Notes: generated from the sequence alone by a model not told the origin. Shown: positions 1-10,779, counted from the first letter of the stretch. The stretch is DNA of 64,000 bases from Phialemonium atrogriseum (GCF_030411735.1 NW_026848140.1:744001-808000); one strand, 5' to 3'. Numbers and translations: made by a program.

Positions 1-1155
1 AGTAAAAATTATTTCTGGATGGAGGTCATGACGGCGTTGCTCCAATTCTTTGATCCAATTGCAGGCGGAGCATCCCTGGCAAGGGCGAATAGACGATATA
101 AATCTCGAGATATAAATACGTTGCTCTGAAGATCCAGTGGCGAAACGCTTGCCCCAATACCTCGATTCTACAAATAGAAAAGCTGTCTGAGTATTGATGA
201 GCAGCAACGTGTGATACGTTAATCAAAGTTCTTGATAGGCATATAAACTGGCCTTGCCAATATAACCGTGGAATGTCCCGTAGAAGCTGTTAGAAATACT
301 GGCCAGAAGGCATCTTGACAGCATCTTCACATCTCGTTAGTCCCGTAAGAGGTATATCCGCCTGATGTTCTATGATGTGGAAGGCATCATAGACTATGTA
401 AAATGCTGCCTACCTCTACATCGGGTTGGTGTGGTTCGCACCCCCTGTTTTACTCTATGCCTCGTAGACGTGTTTCATTGGCACCTAAATACCGCACCCC
501 TCTGCCCGATGACTCCATATGCGCCCTTCCGATTCAAGCACTCGATCTACTACTACGGTACGGAAGACAGCTGCTCAGTATAATTGTCCAACAATGACGA
601 GCCGTCCAGAGCGCCGAGAAAGTTCCCCCATACATCGGCGCATGTGACGACTTGCGGCCACTGCTCTTGCACATCCTGTCTTGTGCGACAGTAAGTGTTG
701 TTGGAAGTTTCCTAACTGTCGTCTGGGGATGTGTTTCAGTTCCCATGGCATTGAAAGGGCTCGACGAGGTAACAAGGGTGCGGATCGAGTACACCAAAGA
801 GAGGGAGAGATTCAGAGGTGAGGGGGGTAGGGATTTAGATACACACAGTTTCTTAGTTCGCTGTGATGTTTAGTTCAAGACGCCCATCCTCATCCCCATC
901 CTCACCTAGGTCGGTGACGGACTCAGCATCCTCTCTACGTATCCTTTATCCAAGGAGAATGATCTTTCACCTCAAGGCGGCAGTTCGGGGAACATCCATG
1001 CCGACCTCATAGATCTGGTCCCCTTCTGAGAAGGGCTATCCCGCCAACCATCTGACTTTCTGCGTAACCGAAGGTACTCTCTGTCATCTGGAGAGAATGG
1101 ACGTTGTAGAACTAGACGGGTGAGATGGAGTTCCAGATAAAGGAGATAGCTGGGC
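1..1155. other. intergenic, no gene supported
   Basis: I see no convincing coding exon here. Open frames are short, overlap on both strands and give no recognisable protein. The right edge is the 3' flank of the aminodeoxychorismate lyase gene. Confidence 0.5.
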
Positions 1156-2029
1156 TCAGTCAAGCTTGATCCTCCCAAAAGTGAAACCCCTGACCCCGTT
1201 GCTCAGCCAACATTCCTCGCCGTCCTCAAGGGAGGAGGCCTTGACCACTTCCTCAACGGCGAGCGCCCTAATAACGGTGAACCGGGGCCCAGGACGTGTG
1301 AATGGAGTCGACAACATACCTTTCTAACGCCCACCTTCTTGATGTCCCGTCATTTCCGCCACTTCCGTCTTGGAATGTAAATCTGGATGAAACCGGCGGC
1401 GTTACCCATCGTCCGCCTCTCCAGAAGTAAGGAGTGGTGGTGCTCCCTTCCATGATCGAATCGTCGGCATCATTGATAATAAGCACCTCTTTCTGAGTAG
1501 GAAGGCCGATCCCTGCTCTTCGCCGCGCCTCGTCGTACATGGCCCTGCGGGTAGTCTTGAAGTGCGTGTACTCGGAACGCCCAGTCCTCTGCTTATCGAG
1601 GACCACCTCAAACGCCAGGTCCTTGCAAGGAAAGACCTCGCTCGTCTCTGTCTTCCCTGGCACGGGGAGCCTTTCCGGAAACAGGTTGGCAAGAGCTCGC
1701 TTTGGGACTTCAGATGCCACAACTCCCAACTCTCCTTCCCTTGAGATATCCACTCTAACCTTGGAAGGTGCTCCTTGACTCTGTCCCAATGCCTTGATTA
1801 CGGATTCCGAAAGGGTGTGCAAACCCACATCGCCACTGAGAACATGGACAGCTGCATCCCAACCCCAGTGGGTGGCCGCTCTCAGCATGCGGTCACGATG
1901 GAAGTCCAGCATATACAGCGGCGAGGGATTCTCCCGGTTCCAGCCTGCGTGCTTTAGTGCGCTGCCAGGGACCTCTAGGAGAACAGGGTCATAACGAAAA
2001 GAAGTGAAGATCTGAAACGTCTCTGCCAT
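1156..2029 (-). CDS. ABZ2: 4-amino-4-deoxychorismate lyase (class IV PLP enzyme)
   Basis: The enzyme would release pyruvate from aminodeoxychorismate to give p-aminobenzoate for folate synthesis. Exons on the minus strand are 2029-1320 and 1267-1156; the 52-nt intron has GTATGT and TAG ends, and translation gives 273 aa. The class IV aminotransferase fold is indicated by HFKTTRR (probable PLP lysine K158) and by EGSTTTPYF with E194 near the cofactor site. After splicing, the C-terminus reads RRWALERALAVEEVVKASS and ends GRIKLD, as expected for the family. An unspliced reading would stop at the intron's own TAG. I chose the ATG at 2029 because upstream in-frame residues look like leader sequence. 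The gene is divergent from TOM70. A D-amino-acid or branched-chain aminotransferase of the same fold is possible but fits less well. Confidence 0.82.
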
Positions 2030-2678
2030 TGTGGTCTGCGGAAGTACTCCTCGAGAGGGGAGAAACACCGGGACAGTCTGAGAAATAATAATAAATCGGC
2101 ACAGCGAGTAGGGCACTTATATCTCCCGTTGTTTAAGTCAAGAGGAAACCTCGATGCGGAGATTCCACAGTGCAAATTAGGCATGGACAATCATTTGCTG
2201 CTGGGCTAAGGACCTTGCTCGTGCAACACGAGCACTGAGTACCTACCTATCCATTAAATGAGTGAAACCAGCTCGAGCAACCTACCCAATATTTAATAGT
2301 TGTGAAGACAGGCAGGTATTTCGTGGCTGCTTCCAATGCACTCCCTTCCAGACTCCAAATCTACGTACTGTTCGGATCCGTACTTTGGTACTGTGCTGTG
2401 CCTCTAGAATGACGGAGTTCTGCCTTAGGCAGCAACCTAACTGACCTGGGCCTCGGAAAAACCGCGTGGAGCTTCCAGTGGTTGCCAAGTAATTTACCTG
2501 CCAAAGTTAACCGTCGCGCCGACCAATTTTTTTGAGCGTCTGCAGTCAGGTGCTAATACAACTACATCATCACGCCGTTGGAACATCGCTGCAGTTTGTC
2601 GTTTCCAACCCTAATATCTCTCCGAACGGCATTGTTCTTATCCTCTTCCTTCCAGAGGTCCTTTTCTCTGTCACAATC
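2030..2678. promoter_or_regulatory. shared upstream region of ABZ2-like gene and TOM70
   Basis: About 650 bp separate the two divergent start codons. It must hold both promoters and 5' leaders. No uninterrupted coding exon is visible, and I cannot assign individual factor sites. Confidence 0.5.
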
Positions 2679-4806
2679 ATGTCTGTCATACCGCCACCAA
2701 TGCCTCCGGAGAAGCTCGCCGTGCTTCCCTCGGACCCGTCAGTCTGGGACCGGATTTCGAGTTGGGTTTCTGAGAACAAGGCCGTTGTGTACACAATTGC
2801 TGGTGTTGCCGTGGTGGTCACAACTGCCGGAGCTGTATATTACATAAGGAACAGCTCTGTAAGCCTTCCTTCGTCTGCTCATTGATACTTCCCTTAATGC
2901 TCTTCCCGTCCCCGGCAAAGTGGGAAGCTTAATATGGGTTGGTTTGTACTGACAGGCGCCGCTCCGGCCCGACCAGGAACCAAAAGACACCGCACCCAGA
3001 CCCAGCAAGAAGGAAAGAAGGAAACGGAAGCAAGCCGAGCGCGATGCAGAGAAGGCTACCGCTGCCTCGACTGAATATAGCACTTCCCAGCCTAAGGCCG
3101 CATCCGTCGAGGCCGCGGACGACCTGCCGGAGATTGACGAAAACACAGTCCTGGAGCTATCGCAAGAGCAACGTGGAACTTATGCTGCCAAGTTGAAGGA
3201 GGCCGGGAATAAGGCGTACGGCTCCAAGGACTTCCCCAAAGCCATTGACTTGTACTCCAAGGCCATCCTCTGCAAGCCCGACCCGGTCTACTACTCCAAC
3301 CGTGCCGCGTGCTATAACGCCTCATCCCAGTGGGACAAGGTCGTCGAGGACACGACTGCCGCCATCAACCTGGATCCTCAGTACATCAAGGCCCTCAACC
3401 GTCGTGCAAATGCCTATGATCACCTTGAAAAGTATAGTGAAGCACTCCTGGACTTCACGGCCAGCTGCATCATCGACAACTTCCGCAACGAGCAAAGCGC
3501 CCAAGCTGTCGAGAAGCTTCTCAAGAAATTCGCGGAGTCGAAGGCAAAGGAGATCCTCGGGTCGAAGCCAGCGAAGCTCCCGAGCCCCACGTTTGTTGGC
3601 AACTATCTGCAGAGCTTCAGAGAGAAGACGCGGCCCGTTGGTTTGGAAGACTCGGTGGAGCTGGCCGAAGACACCGGCAAGGGCCAGCTTCAGCTCGGCC
3701 TGCGAGCATTAGAGAGGAAGACAGGAGAGAGCTATGACGAAGCGTCGGCAGCCTTTGACAAGGCCCTCGAGCTCAACGACCTGGGCGAGTACGAAGCCTT
3801 CGCATATAATATGCGAGGCACCTTCCGCTGCCTCAAGGGGAAGCACGATGAGGCTCTCCAAGATCTCTCCCAGAGTATCTCGTTGGATCCGGCAATGACC
3901 CAGAGCTACATCAAGCGTGCCAGCATGAGCCTCGAGTTGGGTATGTAACCACCCCCCCCCCCCCTCCTCGGTTTGTTTTATCGATCCCATGCTGACAGCC
4001 TACAGGTGATCCAGAGCAAGCCGAGGAAGACTTCAACAACGCGATGACGCAGGACGCAAACGATCCCGACATCTATTACCACAGAGCTCAACTGCATTTC
4101 ATCAAGGGCGAGTTCGCCGAAGCGGCCAAGGATTATCAAAAGTCGATAGATCTTGACCGGGACTTCATCTTCTCCCACATCCAACTCGGAGTGACCCAAT
4201 ACAAGATGGGCTCGATAGCATCGTCCATGGCCACTTTCCGTCGCTGCATGAAGAATTTCGAAAAGACGCCAGACGTATACAACTACTACGGCGAGCTAAT
4301 GCTGGACCAGGGGAAGTTCCAGGAGGCCGTCGAGAAGTTCGACACTGCCATCGAGATGGAGGCGGCTGCCAACCCGACGAACATGAATGTTCTCCCCCTC
4401 ATCAACAAGTCGCTCGCATTGTTCCAGTGGAAGCAAGACTTCTCCGAGGCCGAGAAGCTGTGCCATAAGGCTCTGATCAGTAAATCCGCCCCCTTTACTT
4501 CAGCCCCCTTGTCTTCCTGCTCTCCCATCCTCCTTGTGTGGTTCATACACTAACGCGCAATTCCCAGTTGATCCGGACTGCGACATCGCCGTTGCCACCA
4601 TGGCACAGCTCCTCCTCCAGCAGGGCAAGGTCACCGAGGCGCTGAAGTACTTTGAGCGCGCCGCCGAGCTCGCCCGGACCGAGGGCGAGCTGGTGAACGC
4701 CCTGTCCTACGCCGAGGCCACGAGGACGCAGATCCTCGTCCAGGAGAAGTACCCGCAGCTGGCAGCTAAGCTCTCCGGCATGGGCGGCGCCATGGCGATG
4801 CGCTAG
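2679..4806 (+). CDS. TOM70: mitochondrial import receptor Tom70
   Basis: Tom70 is the outer-membrane receptor that takes carrier-type precursors from Hsp70/Hsp90 and passes them to the TOM pore. Four exons (2679-2858, 2956-3940, 4006-4479, 4568-4806) join in phase to 625 aa, close to the family's usual length. Residues about 37-55 form one N-terminal membrane anchor (VVYTIAGVAVVVTTAGAVYY), followed by a basic Lys/Arg-rich linker. The rest is TPR repeats, beginning with LKEAGNKAYGSKDFPKAIDL, the clamp-type TPR that binds the chaperone EEVD tail. The start at 2679 has a good context (caatcATG); open frame further upstream lacks an ATG. Intron 2 contains a run of 13 C. The gene is convergent with SSO1. 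Confidence 0.95.
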
Positions 4807-4850
4807 AGCATCGCGCTCGCCCGCACGCCCTCCGGTGTGTGTTCCTCGTT

Positions 4851-4872
4851 GGGGGGGGGGGGGGGGGGGGGG
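4851..4872. repeat. G22 homopolymer
   Basis: There are 22 consecutive G residues, 45 bp after the TOM70 stop codon. Together with the C run across the gap this probably caused the assembly break. Confidence 0.9.
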
Positions 4873-4974
4873 TAAGATATTGTGTTTTTAGTTTGGTAAG
4901 TGGGTTGAGCCGGTCGAAGTAGATGTTTAGGGTGCACAAAAAAAAAACGGAGACCCCGTTTCGAAATAAAAAAA
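4873..4974 (+). repeat. left copy of sequence duplicated across the N gap
   Basis: It starts AAGATATTGT after an initial T and ends GTTTCGAAATA plus an A run. It matches 5038-5140 in order and orientation with roughly 20 percent mismatches, concentrated as A runs and local indels. That looks like a low-quality contig end rather than a true diverged repeat. Confidence 0.7.
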
Positions 4975-4984
4975 NNNNNNNNNN
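4975..4984. other. assembly gap (10 N)
   Basis: Ten N bases mark an unresolved join. The true gap size is unknown, and the flanking sequences appear to be the same locus. Confidence 0.98.
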
Positions 4985-4988
4985 CCCG

Positions 4989-5037
<49 letters not shown>
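4989..5037. repeat. C49 homopolymer
   Basis: A run of 49 C follows the gap. This length is implausible as accurate sequence and is best treated as an assembly or sequencing artefact until reads are checked. Confidence 0.85.
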
Positions 5038-5039
<2 letters not shown>

Positions 5040-5140
5040 GATATTGTCTGTTTAGGTTGAGAAGTGGGAGGTCGAGGTCGAAGTCGAGGTTTAGGGAGCA
5101 CCCAACCAAGACGGAGCCCGCGTTTCGAAATACAACACAC
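5038..5140 (+). repeat. right copy of sequence duplicated across the N gap
   Basis: It is the partner of 4873-4974 in the same orientation, sharing the AAGATATTGT start and the GTTTCGAAATA end. It looks the cleaner of the two copies. Confidence 0.7.
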
Positions 5141-6331
5141 TTTGCTCGGTGGTAATTAGGTGTCATGTGGATATTTTTCTCGGGCCTTCGCGACAACGAA
5201 GAGAGTCCCGAGTCCCGAGCTTCGCATTCATCCAAAAAGGTGGTTGGGGGAGGAAAGCGGGCATTCTGGAGCCCCGAATTGGGTTGGGGTTTGCCAGACA
5301 ACTCAACGTGGATCGCGGAATCTTCTTTTTTTTCCCGTCCATTGTTTACTGTACATAGATAATACTTGACACTCGTCACTCTTCCGTTGCGTTACATTAG
5401 GGTAGGGTAGGGACTAGATCAGATCCTGTAAGAAATAGCTGTTACCTACTCTTCCTCGGTACCGTTTTAGACCAGCCGCCCCTGGGCTTCGCCAAGCTGC
5501 GGACCTCGAGGGGACATATGACGCTCACTCACTCACTCACTTCCTACGAGAAACATGGAATTCTTTATCCCATGATGAGAGTGAGCATACACATTACAAG
5601 CGAGCCAGGACCAGGGGACAAGAGTATGTAAATATATAAATTATATATGTACATTAAGGAGGTCTGTGACTACGAAGCCGATATACAAACACCAACAACA
5701 AAGCAGTCCCTCCCTCCTCTCCCAAGACGAAGAGAGAACAGAAAACCCCTACAGAAGACCCCTGATCCTCCCCCCTCCCGGTTTGCTTGAGAAGCCAGGG
5801 TGCAGCTCAAAAAGCCTTCTCCCCAGCGGATGGAAAGAAATTAGTAACTAATAGTAGAGCGACGACGGGAGGGGAAAAAAGAAAAACGTTCGTAGCAGAA
5901 AAAGAAGAAAAAACCCGACGGCATCTAAACGCGGAGAAACAGGACCATGCCGTTGCTGTAGGGGGATAGCCAAGTATTTATTACGCCGTGTAGGTTTTTT
6001 CGTAGGCAAAGAAAAGGAAGTGAGGGCGGTCTCGAGAGGGCCACGGGAGACACCGTCATCGCCGGGCCCGGATGTCACCGTTGACATGGCCCTCTCCTGG
6101 CGGGAAGGGGGCCGCTCCTGCACGATTTTATTCTGCTTTTGCTCGCTTCCTCACTCCTTCCAGCTCCCCACCCGGATTCGAATGCCCTCCACGCCAGGGG
6201 AACAGGGCGGGGCCCCCAAACAAAACATCTGCCGGTAAACAAGCAGGTTGGGATCAACTCTGGCAGTACGAGGGGGCATCCGCGGGCCGGCCAGGTCATC
6301 AAAGAAAGACGAGAGCAAGAGGATCATCGCC

Positions 6332-7529
6332 CTAGCTGCTGCTCTTCCCCTTCGTCAAGCTGATGCCGAGGCCGACGCCGAGGGCGATGGCGATGATGAT
6401 GAGCAAGACGATGCCGGCGCAGATCCACTTGTTCCTGCGGGTGCGGCGGGCGCTGACGATGGCCCTGTCCACGTTTTCCGTGCCCTTGGACATGTTGGCG
6501 TTGGTCTGCTCCGTCCGCTCCTCCACCTGCTCCACCACGGGGTCCTGCAGGACGACCAGCGTGTCCAGGTCCTGGAACATGTTCACCAGCTCGGCGATCG
6601 ACTGCTCGATCCGCTGCAGCTCGTTGTGGCGCGCCCGCACGTTGCCGAGAACCGCGGATGCTTGACCGGAGCGGTTAGTGCGCAGCTAAGGGCGAGAGCG
6701 TTAGTGCAAGTTTCAAGGAACGGCAGGAGAATATGGGAGAGTGGATGCGAACATACCGCCGTCTGGAAGACACCCTCATTTCCCCAGTCCCTGTCGGCCG
6801 CCTCCCTGACGTCTTCCTCGGTGGCTTCGGGGTTGACGATGCGGTATTGGCGGGCGATCTGCTCGCGATATCTCTCCTTGTACTGCTGCTCCTCCTGCAG
6901 GTAGTTCTGGAGCTTGTTCTTGAAGTCGTTGTTGAGGGATTTGAATTGGGTCGACTTGAGACCACGGGAGGCGTCGGTGGTCCGCTCGGCGTCCTGCTTG
7001 AGACTCCGGATCTGGTCGCGGATCGACGTGTTCTTCAGCTGCGTCTGGGCGACCAGGGCGTCGAGCTGGCGGGCCGCGGACCCGTCGCTGCTGCCCAGTG
7101 ACCGCTGGTGCAGCGCCGCGATCTGCTGCACGTCCGTCGTCAGGGACTCGATTTCATTCCGCGCGTGGGCCACCCGTGCCAGGAAGTCGTTTTGCGAGAG
7201 GGTGTACGCCGCCGGTGCGGGTGCTTCTTGCTGGCCGTATGGCTGCATCTCGTGCTGCTCCTGCGAGTGCGCAACAACAACAACATATTAGCCCGGTCCA
7301 TCGATCGTGTCACATGCTTGTTCGGGCAGTTCGAGCGACCACGCGCGCGCAAGGCCGCAGCTCGAGCTGGGCCAGAGAGAGGCTAGCGATACGCTGCGGG
7401 AAGACGGGCGGGAGGACGGGGAGTGTTCTTGGCTTTGCAATGTCAACTCACTTCGCTATAGCCATAGCCTGCCTCGGTCGTGGGCGCTTGGCTATAGGGA
7501 TTGCTCTGGTAGGGATTGCCGTAGGACAT
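6332..7529 (-). CDS. SSO1: plasma-membrane t-SNARE, Sso1/Sso2-type syntaxin
   Basis: This syntaxin would supply the Qa helix for fusion of exocytic vesicles at the plasma membrane. Minus-strand exons 7529-7452, 7260-6757 and 6685-6332 join to 311 aa. Residues about 50-190 form the helical Habc regulatory region. The SNARE motif follows at about 210-275, with the zero-layer glutamine at Q241 (LVVLQDP). A tail anchor, WICAGIVLLIIIAIALGVGL, spans about 281-300 and ends in a short Lys/Ser tail. The N-terminus is Tyr/Asn/Pro/Gln-rich (MSYGNPYQSNPY), as in other filamentous-fungal Sso1 proteins. Both introns are phase 0. The start at 7529 is set by exon 1 joining in frame through a GTGAGT donor. 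Confidence 0.94.
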
Positions 7530-8302
7530 GATGATGGCTGCTCCGGATTACTCGGGATGCGCTGAATTGATGCGATGTTTGAGGAAGCGGTGTTGCTGAC
7601 AGCCGAATGACACTGGGAAGCCGCCAATAGAGTTTATGTGGCTAATGAGACCAAAGAATATCCGAAGGCAGAAGCTTTGAACAGGTGGGGGGGCGTCGGT
7701 GGAATGATCCTCGAGGCGCAGCGTAATTTCCCTTGCATGTACACGTACTCCGTCTTCTGTACGCAGTAGGTACGTACCCAAGTACATGCGACGCAAGTGG
7801 GCTGCCGAAACAAGCCCGGCGCGAGGGGTCTAGAACTCAAAAACTGTTCCCAGGCGTTGGTGTAGCAATGACGCCCTTGAAAACTAGAACTGCGCTTCTC
7901 TCAATGCTCACGTCGGAATGGATATTTGGTGCAAGTACTTAGGAAACGTGGAAGATGAAAATGATGAAATGGTTGACCCACGGATCTGTTAGGTGCTACA
8001 ATGTCACATAAATATCTAGATGCGTACCTAAGCCCAATGAATCCATATAAGCAATAACTGTTCTTGCCAAGTTGTGGCCATTCGTACCTGCTTCCATGGC
8101 TTCCGTCTTGATAGCGCGTACGGATGTCTTAAAAAACGATGAGGATGTCCAAAGCAGCTCTGCAACCACTTACCTTCGATTAGGTACCTAGCGCAGAGGA
8201 GTGGGGCGAACTAATGTCTGGAGAGAAAATTTTGTGCCATATAAGGCAGAATACCTAACTACCAGTCAATTCGGGTCGCAGCCAACTGCGGTCATGGTTA
8301 TC
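7530..8302. other. intergenic, SSO1 upstream region
   Basis: This holds the SSO1 promoter and leader side, then the 5' flank of the tRNA genes. No coding exon is supported. Near 8238-8293 lies the first copy of the sequence duplicated with the tRNA. Confidence 0.5.
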
Positions 8303-8405
8303 CTCCCGATGGTGTAGTTGGTTGATCACGTTCGACTGTAACTCTGCATGCTCCTTGCAAGCAATGCTTATCGAAAGGTCGCTAGTTCGATTCTGGCTCG
8401 GGAGA
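8303..8405 (+). tRNA. tRNA-Tyr(GTA), copy 1, with intron
   Basis: The acceptor stem pairs CTCCCGA with TCGGGAG, with discriminator A. The C1-G72 pair is the eukaryotic tyrosine identity element. The anticodon stem TTCGA/TCGAA encloses CTGTAA, giving anticodon GTA. A 28-nt intron follows A37 (about 8342-8369), as usual for nuclear tRNA-Tyr. The T stem GCTAG/CTGGC carries loop TTCGATT. A T9 run downstream would end Pol III transcription. The mature length is 75 nt without CCA. Confidence 0.93.
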
Positions 8406-8417
8406 TTCAACCAATTC

Positions 8418-8426
8418 TTTTTTTTT
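8418..8426 (+). terminator. Pol III T-run terminator, tRNA-Tyr copy 1
   Basis: Nine T residues begin 13 nt after the discriminator base, typical for an RNA polymerase III stop. Confidence 0.75.
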
Positions 8427-8529
8427 CCCTTTCATTACTTTTCACTTCTTTGAACATGTGCGTCGATATAAGGGAGAATACCGAACCCTATGACAGATCA
8501 ATTCGGGTCGCAGCTAACTGCGGTCTTTT

Positions 8530-8633
8530 CTCCCGATGGTGTAGTTGGTTCATCACGTTCGACTGTAACTTTGCATGCAACCTTGCATGCGATGCTTATC
8601 GAAAGGTCGCTAGTTCGATTCTGGCTCGGGAGA
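8530..8633 (+). tRNA. tRNA-Tyr(GTA), copy 2, with intron
   Basis: The mature sequence matches copy 1 except in the D loop (TTCATCAC against TTGATCAC). It has the same C1-G72 pair, GTA anticodon and T arm. The intron is 29 nt and differs from copy 1; it contains the palindromic TTGCATGCAA and a second GCATGC, so it can fold on itself. It lies 227 bp downstream of copy 1, and about 60 bp of upstream sequence is duplicated too. Confidence 0.93.
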
Positions 8634-8638
8634 ACTCA

Positions 8639-8646
8639 TTTTTTTT
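8639..8646 (+). terminator. Pol III T-run terminator, tRNA-Tyr copy 2
   Basis: Eight T residues start 6 nt after the discriminator base of the second tRNA-Tyr. Confidence 0.75.
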
Positions 8647-9593
8647 GGGTTCTTGTCACTTCTCTTTTTACTATCTATATTCTTCCCAGCATCTATCAGT
8701 TTTCCCGCGTACATATGCCGGTTCTTTTTCTTTTTCTTCCTATGGTTGGTTACTTGAAGCGCACTATTCAAATTTCTGCCAGCGCTTGGCAACGTTTGAT
8801 TTTATTTTGTTTTCTTTTTCTTTTGGTTCCCTAGGCACATCAAATCAGGGCCGTAAGTATCAAGCCTCTGCCTAATCTAGCAATTGCTATCCGGCTAGAA
8901 ACATGGAACCCTTTGCTTGGTAGTATTACGACACATCACATTACAGTCAGGACGGTGACTGCTCTCATCAGATCAGTCATAATGATGCTGAGTTGGCATT
9001 TTTCACATAGCGCCGTTTCTAGAATCTCAACAGCAGGATGACCATGCATCCCGCCGCCCATCATTCCTCTTCCGTACAAAGTCCAGGCCTGGTTGACGCC
9101 GCAAGGCTAAAGCCACCAACCGTGATGTCTCTAACTACCCATCAGCCATAGGTAGTCCCTTCCAATCAGTGGGCTATTGCTTCACCAACTGCATGCCTGA
9201 CCCCTTTCCAGGGTCTGCCCATCAGTTCTCATTTGTATCAGCCGCAGTGAGAAGAGCTCACACCCTGCGCAATTCACCTGTCCGAATAGATCCCCAAACT
9301 GCAGATCCATACCGACCCAACCTTCCTCTGTTCGTAGCAGAAAGACGCTCCCTAGTGTGGTCCCATATTGGCAAGGCTCGTAGGGTTTCTTCTGACCGCC
9401 TCGCCGCGTGCCGGTACACATGGCCGTCTATCTCAACTGAGTCTTTCATGGCCTCAGCCTCGCTGTGCTTTTCAACGGCAACTCGGCGATGGTAACCCTG
9501 CTTAGCGCGCCAGTTGGCCGCTGCCTGTTGAGGTGCAACTTGGAAGTGGTGTATGGGATGGGTCTTGAAGTTTCCATTGAGCGTGACCTCTCT
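8647..9593. other. intergenic, IMP4 3' flank
   Basis: No recognisable gene. Minus-strand open frames at about 9180-9450 are short, lack splice support and show no family motif; they may be IMP4 3' UTR. Confidence 0.45.
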
Positions 9594-10779
9594 TTAGAGA
9601 TAGTTCTTCTTCCGGCTCGTTCTGGTGTACTGGTTCAGGTGCCACTCCACATCTCCATCCTTGTTGTCCAAGGTGCCACCCCTGATCTCAAACGGCCGCA
9701 TCGACATGCGCGGTCCGACCTCTGATAGCTCGACAGACTGATATGAGGTTCTGACGAAAACATGGTGCCGAACCTCGATCACATCGTCCTGGTTGACGAA
9801 TGTGATCACTCGGTTGCCGACCTTGTTCTTGGCGGTTATGGGGTCGCGTGGGGGAAAGAGATGCTGGAGCACTCTTTGGATGCGTTTCCCGAGTCGGCTA
9901 TTGAAGCCTTCGAATATGAGGCTATGGACATCACGAGTCAGCATCCATAGTCTCAAGGGGGTATGGAGGCTCTCTCCCGAGGTAGACTCTACGTCTCCGG
10001 GGCCACATACTGCGGAAACGATTCGCTGACTGTCCCTCGAACAGAATTCGGTATGTCGTGTCGCAACACAACGTTGTGGAGCGAAAAGGAAACGGTAGGG
10101 CCGTGAGGCATATGGCTAATAGTGAGGCTTGATGGAACGCCTCTGTGTTCGTGCATTAAGACTAGGTCGCTCAGCCCAGCAGCTTGAGCGGATCTCACGA
10201 TCTCCGGGAGGATTAGATTTCCTCGGTTTAGCCGAATACCGGTGGGGATCAGCAGCCGTATCTTGAAGTCTGGTCAGCCCGCTGCAAATGCTCACGTCAG
10301 GGACTCGAGACAGAGGGGACTCGAGACAGAGGGGACTCGACGAACCTCTTTAGAGAAGGCGCTTAGTCTACTCGAAGGGTCTCGAGCTGTAGTGACCAGT
10401 ACTCGAGGTTCCACAATTCCTGAAAGCGCCTGATATTCATCGTCCAGATCAAGCTCAACGGTGTCTGGCCGTGATTCATCGTAGGCCAGGTCCTTTCGCA
10501 GCTCTTTGTCGTTCGCAATCGTAGGATCCAGCGGTTTTCCGGTCGCCAGGGAGGCCTTCAGTTTTGCACGTTTCTCGCTTATTTCCGCCTCACGAAGCAG
10601 AAGTGCCCGGCGGTAGAGATCTAGACGGGAGGAGACGGTGAGCGTGGCCCTCAAGCTTAGGGGGTTGCAACCAAAGCTTACAATCTCTTCTTTGACGGGC
10701 TTGTTTACGCTAGAAATTGAGAACTCGTATTAGCAAGAGCACTGGGGCAAATAAACAAGAATTGCGAACTTACAATCAT
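9594..10779 (-). CDS. IMP4: U3 snoRNP protein Imp4 (Brix domain)
   Basis: Imp4 acts in the small-subunit processome, helping U3 snoRNA pair with pre-rRNA in the nucleolus. Minus-strand exons 10779-10774, 10709-10682, 10620-10346, 10261-10011 and 9921-9594 join in phase to 295 aa, near the usual 290. The start MIRKQARQRRDYLYRRA is the conserved Imp4 N-terminus and is assembled from a 6-nt coding exon (ATGATT), a 28-nt exon and exon 3. The Brix domain includes DEYQALSGIVEPRVLVTT, VLMHEHRGVPSSLTISHMPH and the end NKDGDVEWHLNQYTRTSRKK. Every junction restores residues conserved in Imp4. Intron 3 carries a 16-bp tandem repeat. The gene is divergent from NAM7. Confidence 0.94.
10301..10340. repeat. 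16-bp tandem repeat inside IMP4 intron 3
   Basis: The unit GGACTCGAGACAGAGG occurs at 10301-10316 and 10317-10332, followed by a half copy. It lies next to the donor side of intron 3 on the minus strand. Confidence 0.85.

Larger units (their letters stand above)
4807..6331. other. TOM70/SSO1 convergent 3' region with assembly gap
   Basis: This interval holds the 3' flanks of two convergent genes, a G run, a 10-N gap, a long C run and a TCAC microsatellite near 5522-5540. A-rich and purine-rich sequence at about 5640-6000 fits 3'-UTR or terminator DNA. No gene is supported. Confidence 0.6.

Noticed and set aside
6248..6904. 218-codon plus-strand frame opposite SSO1
   Set aside because: Antisense shadow of the Sso1 exons; the minus-strand model is complete with all syntaxin features.
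9182..9449. Minus-strand frames downstream of IMP4
   Set aside because: Two short overlapping frames without motifs or splice links; likely 3' UTR or intergenic DNA.
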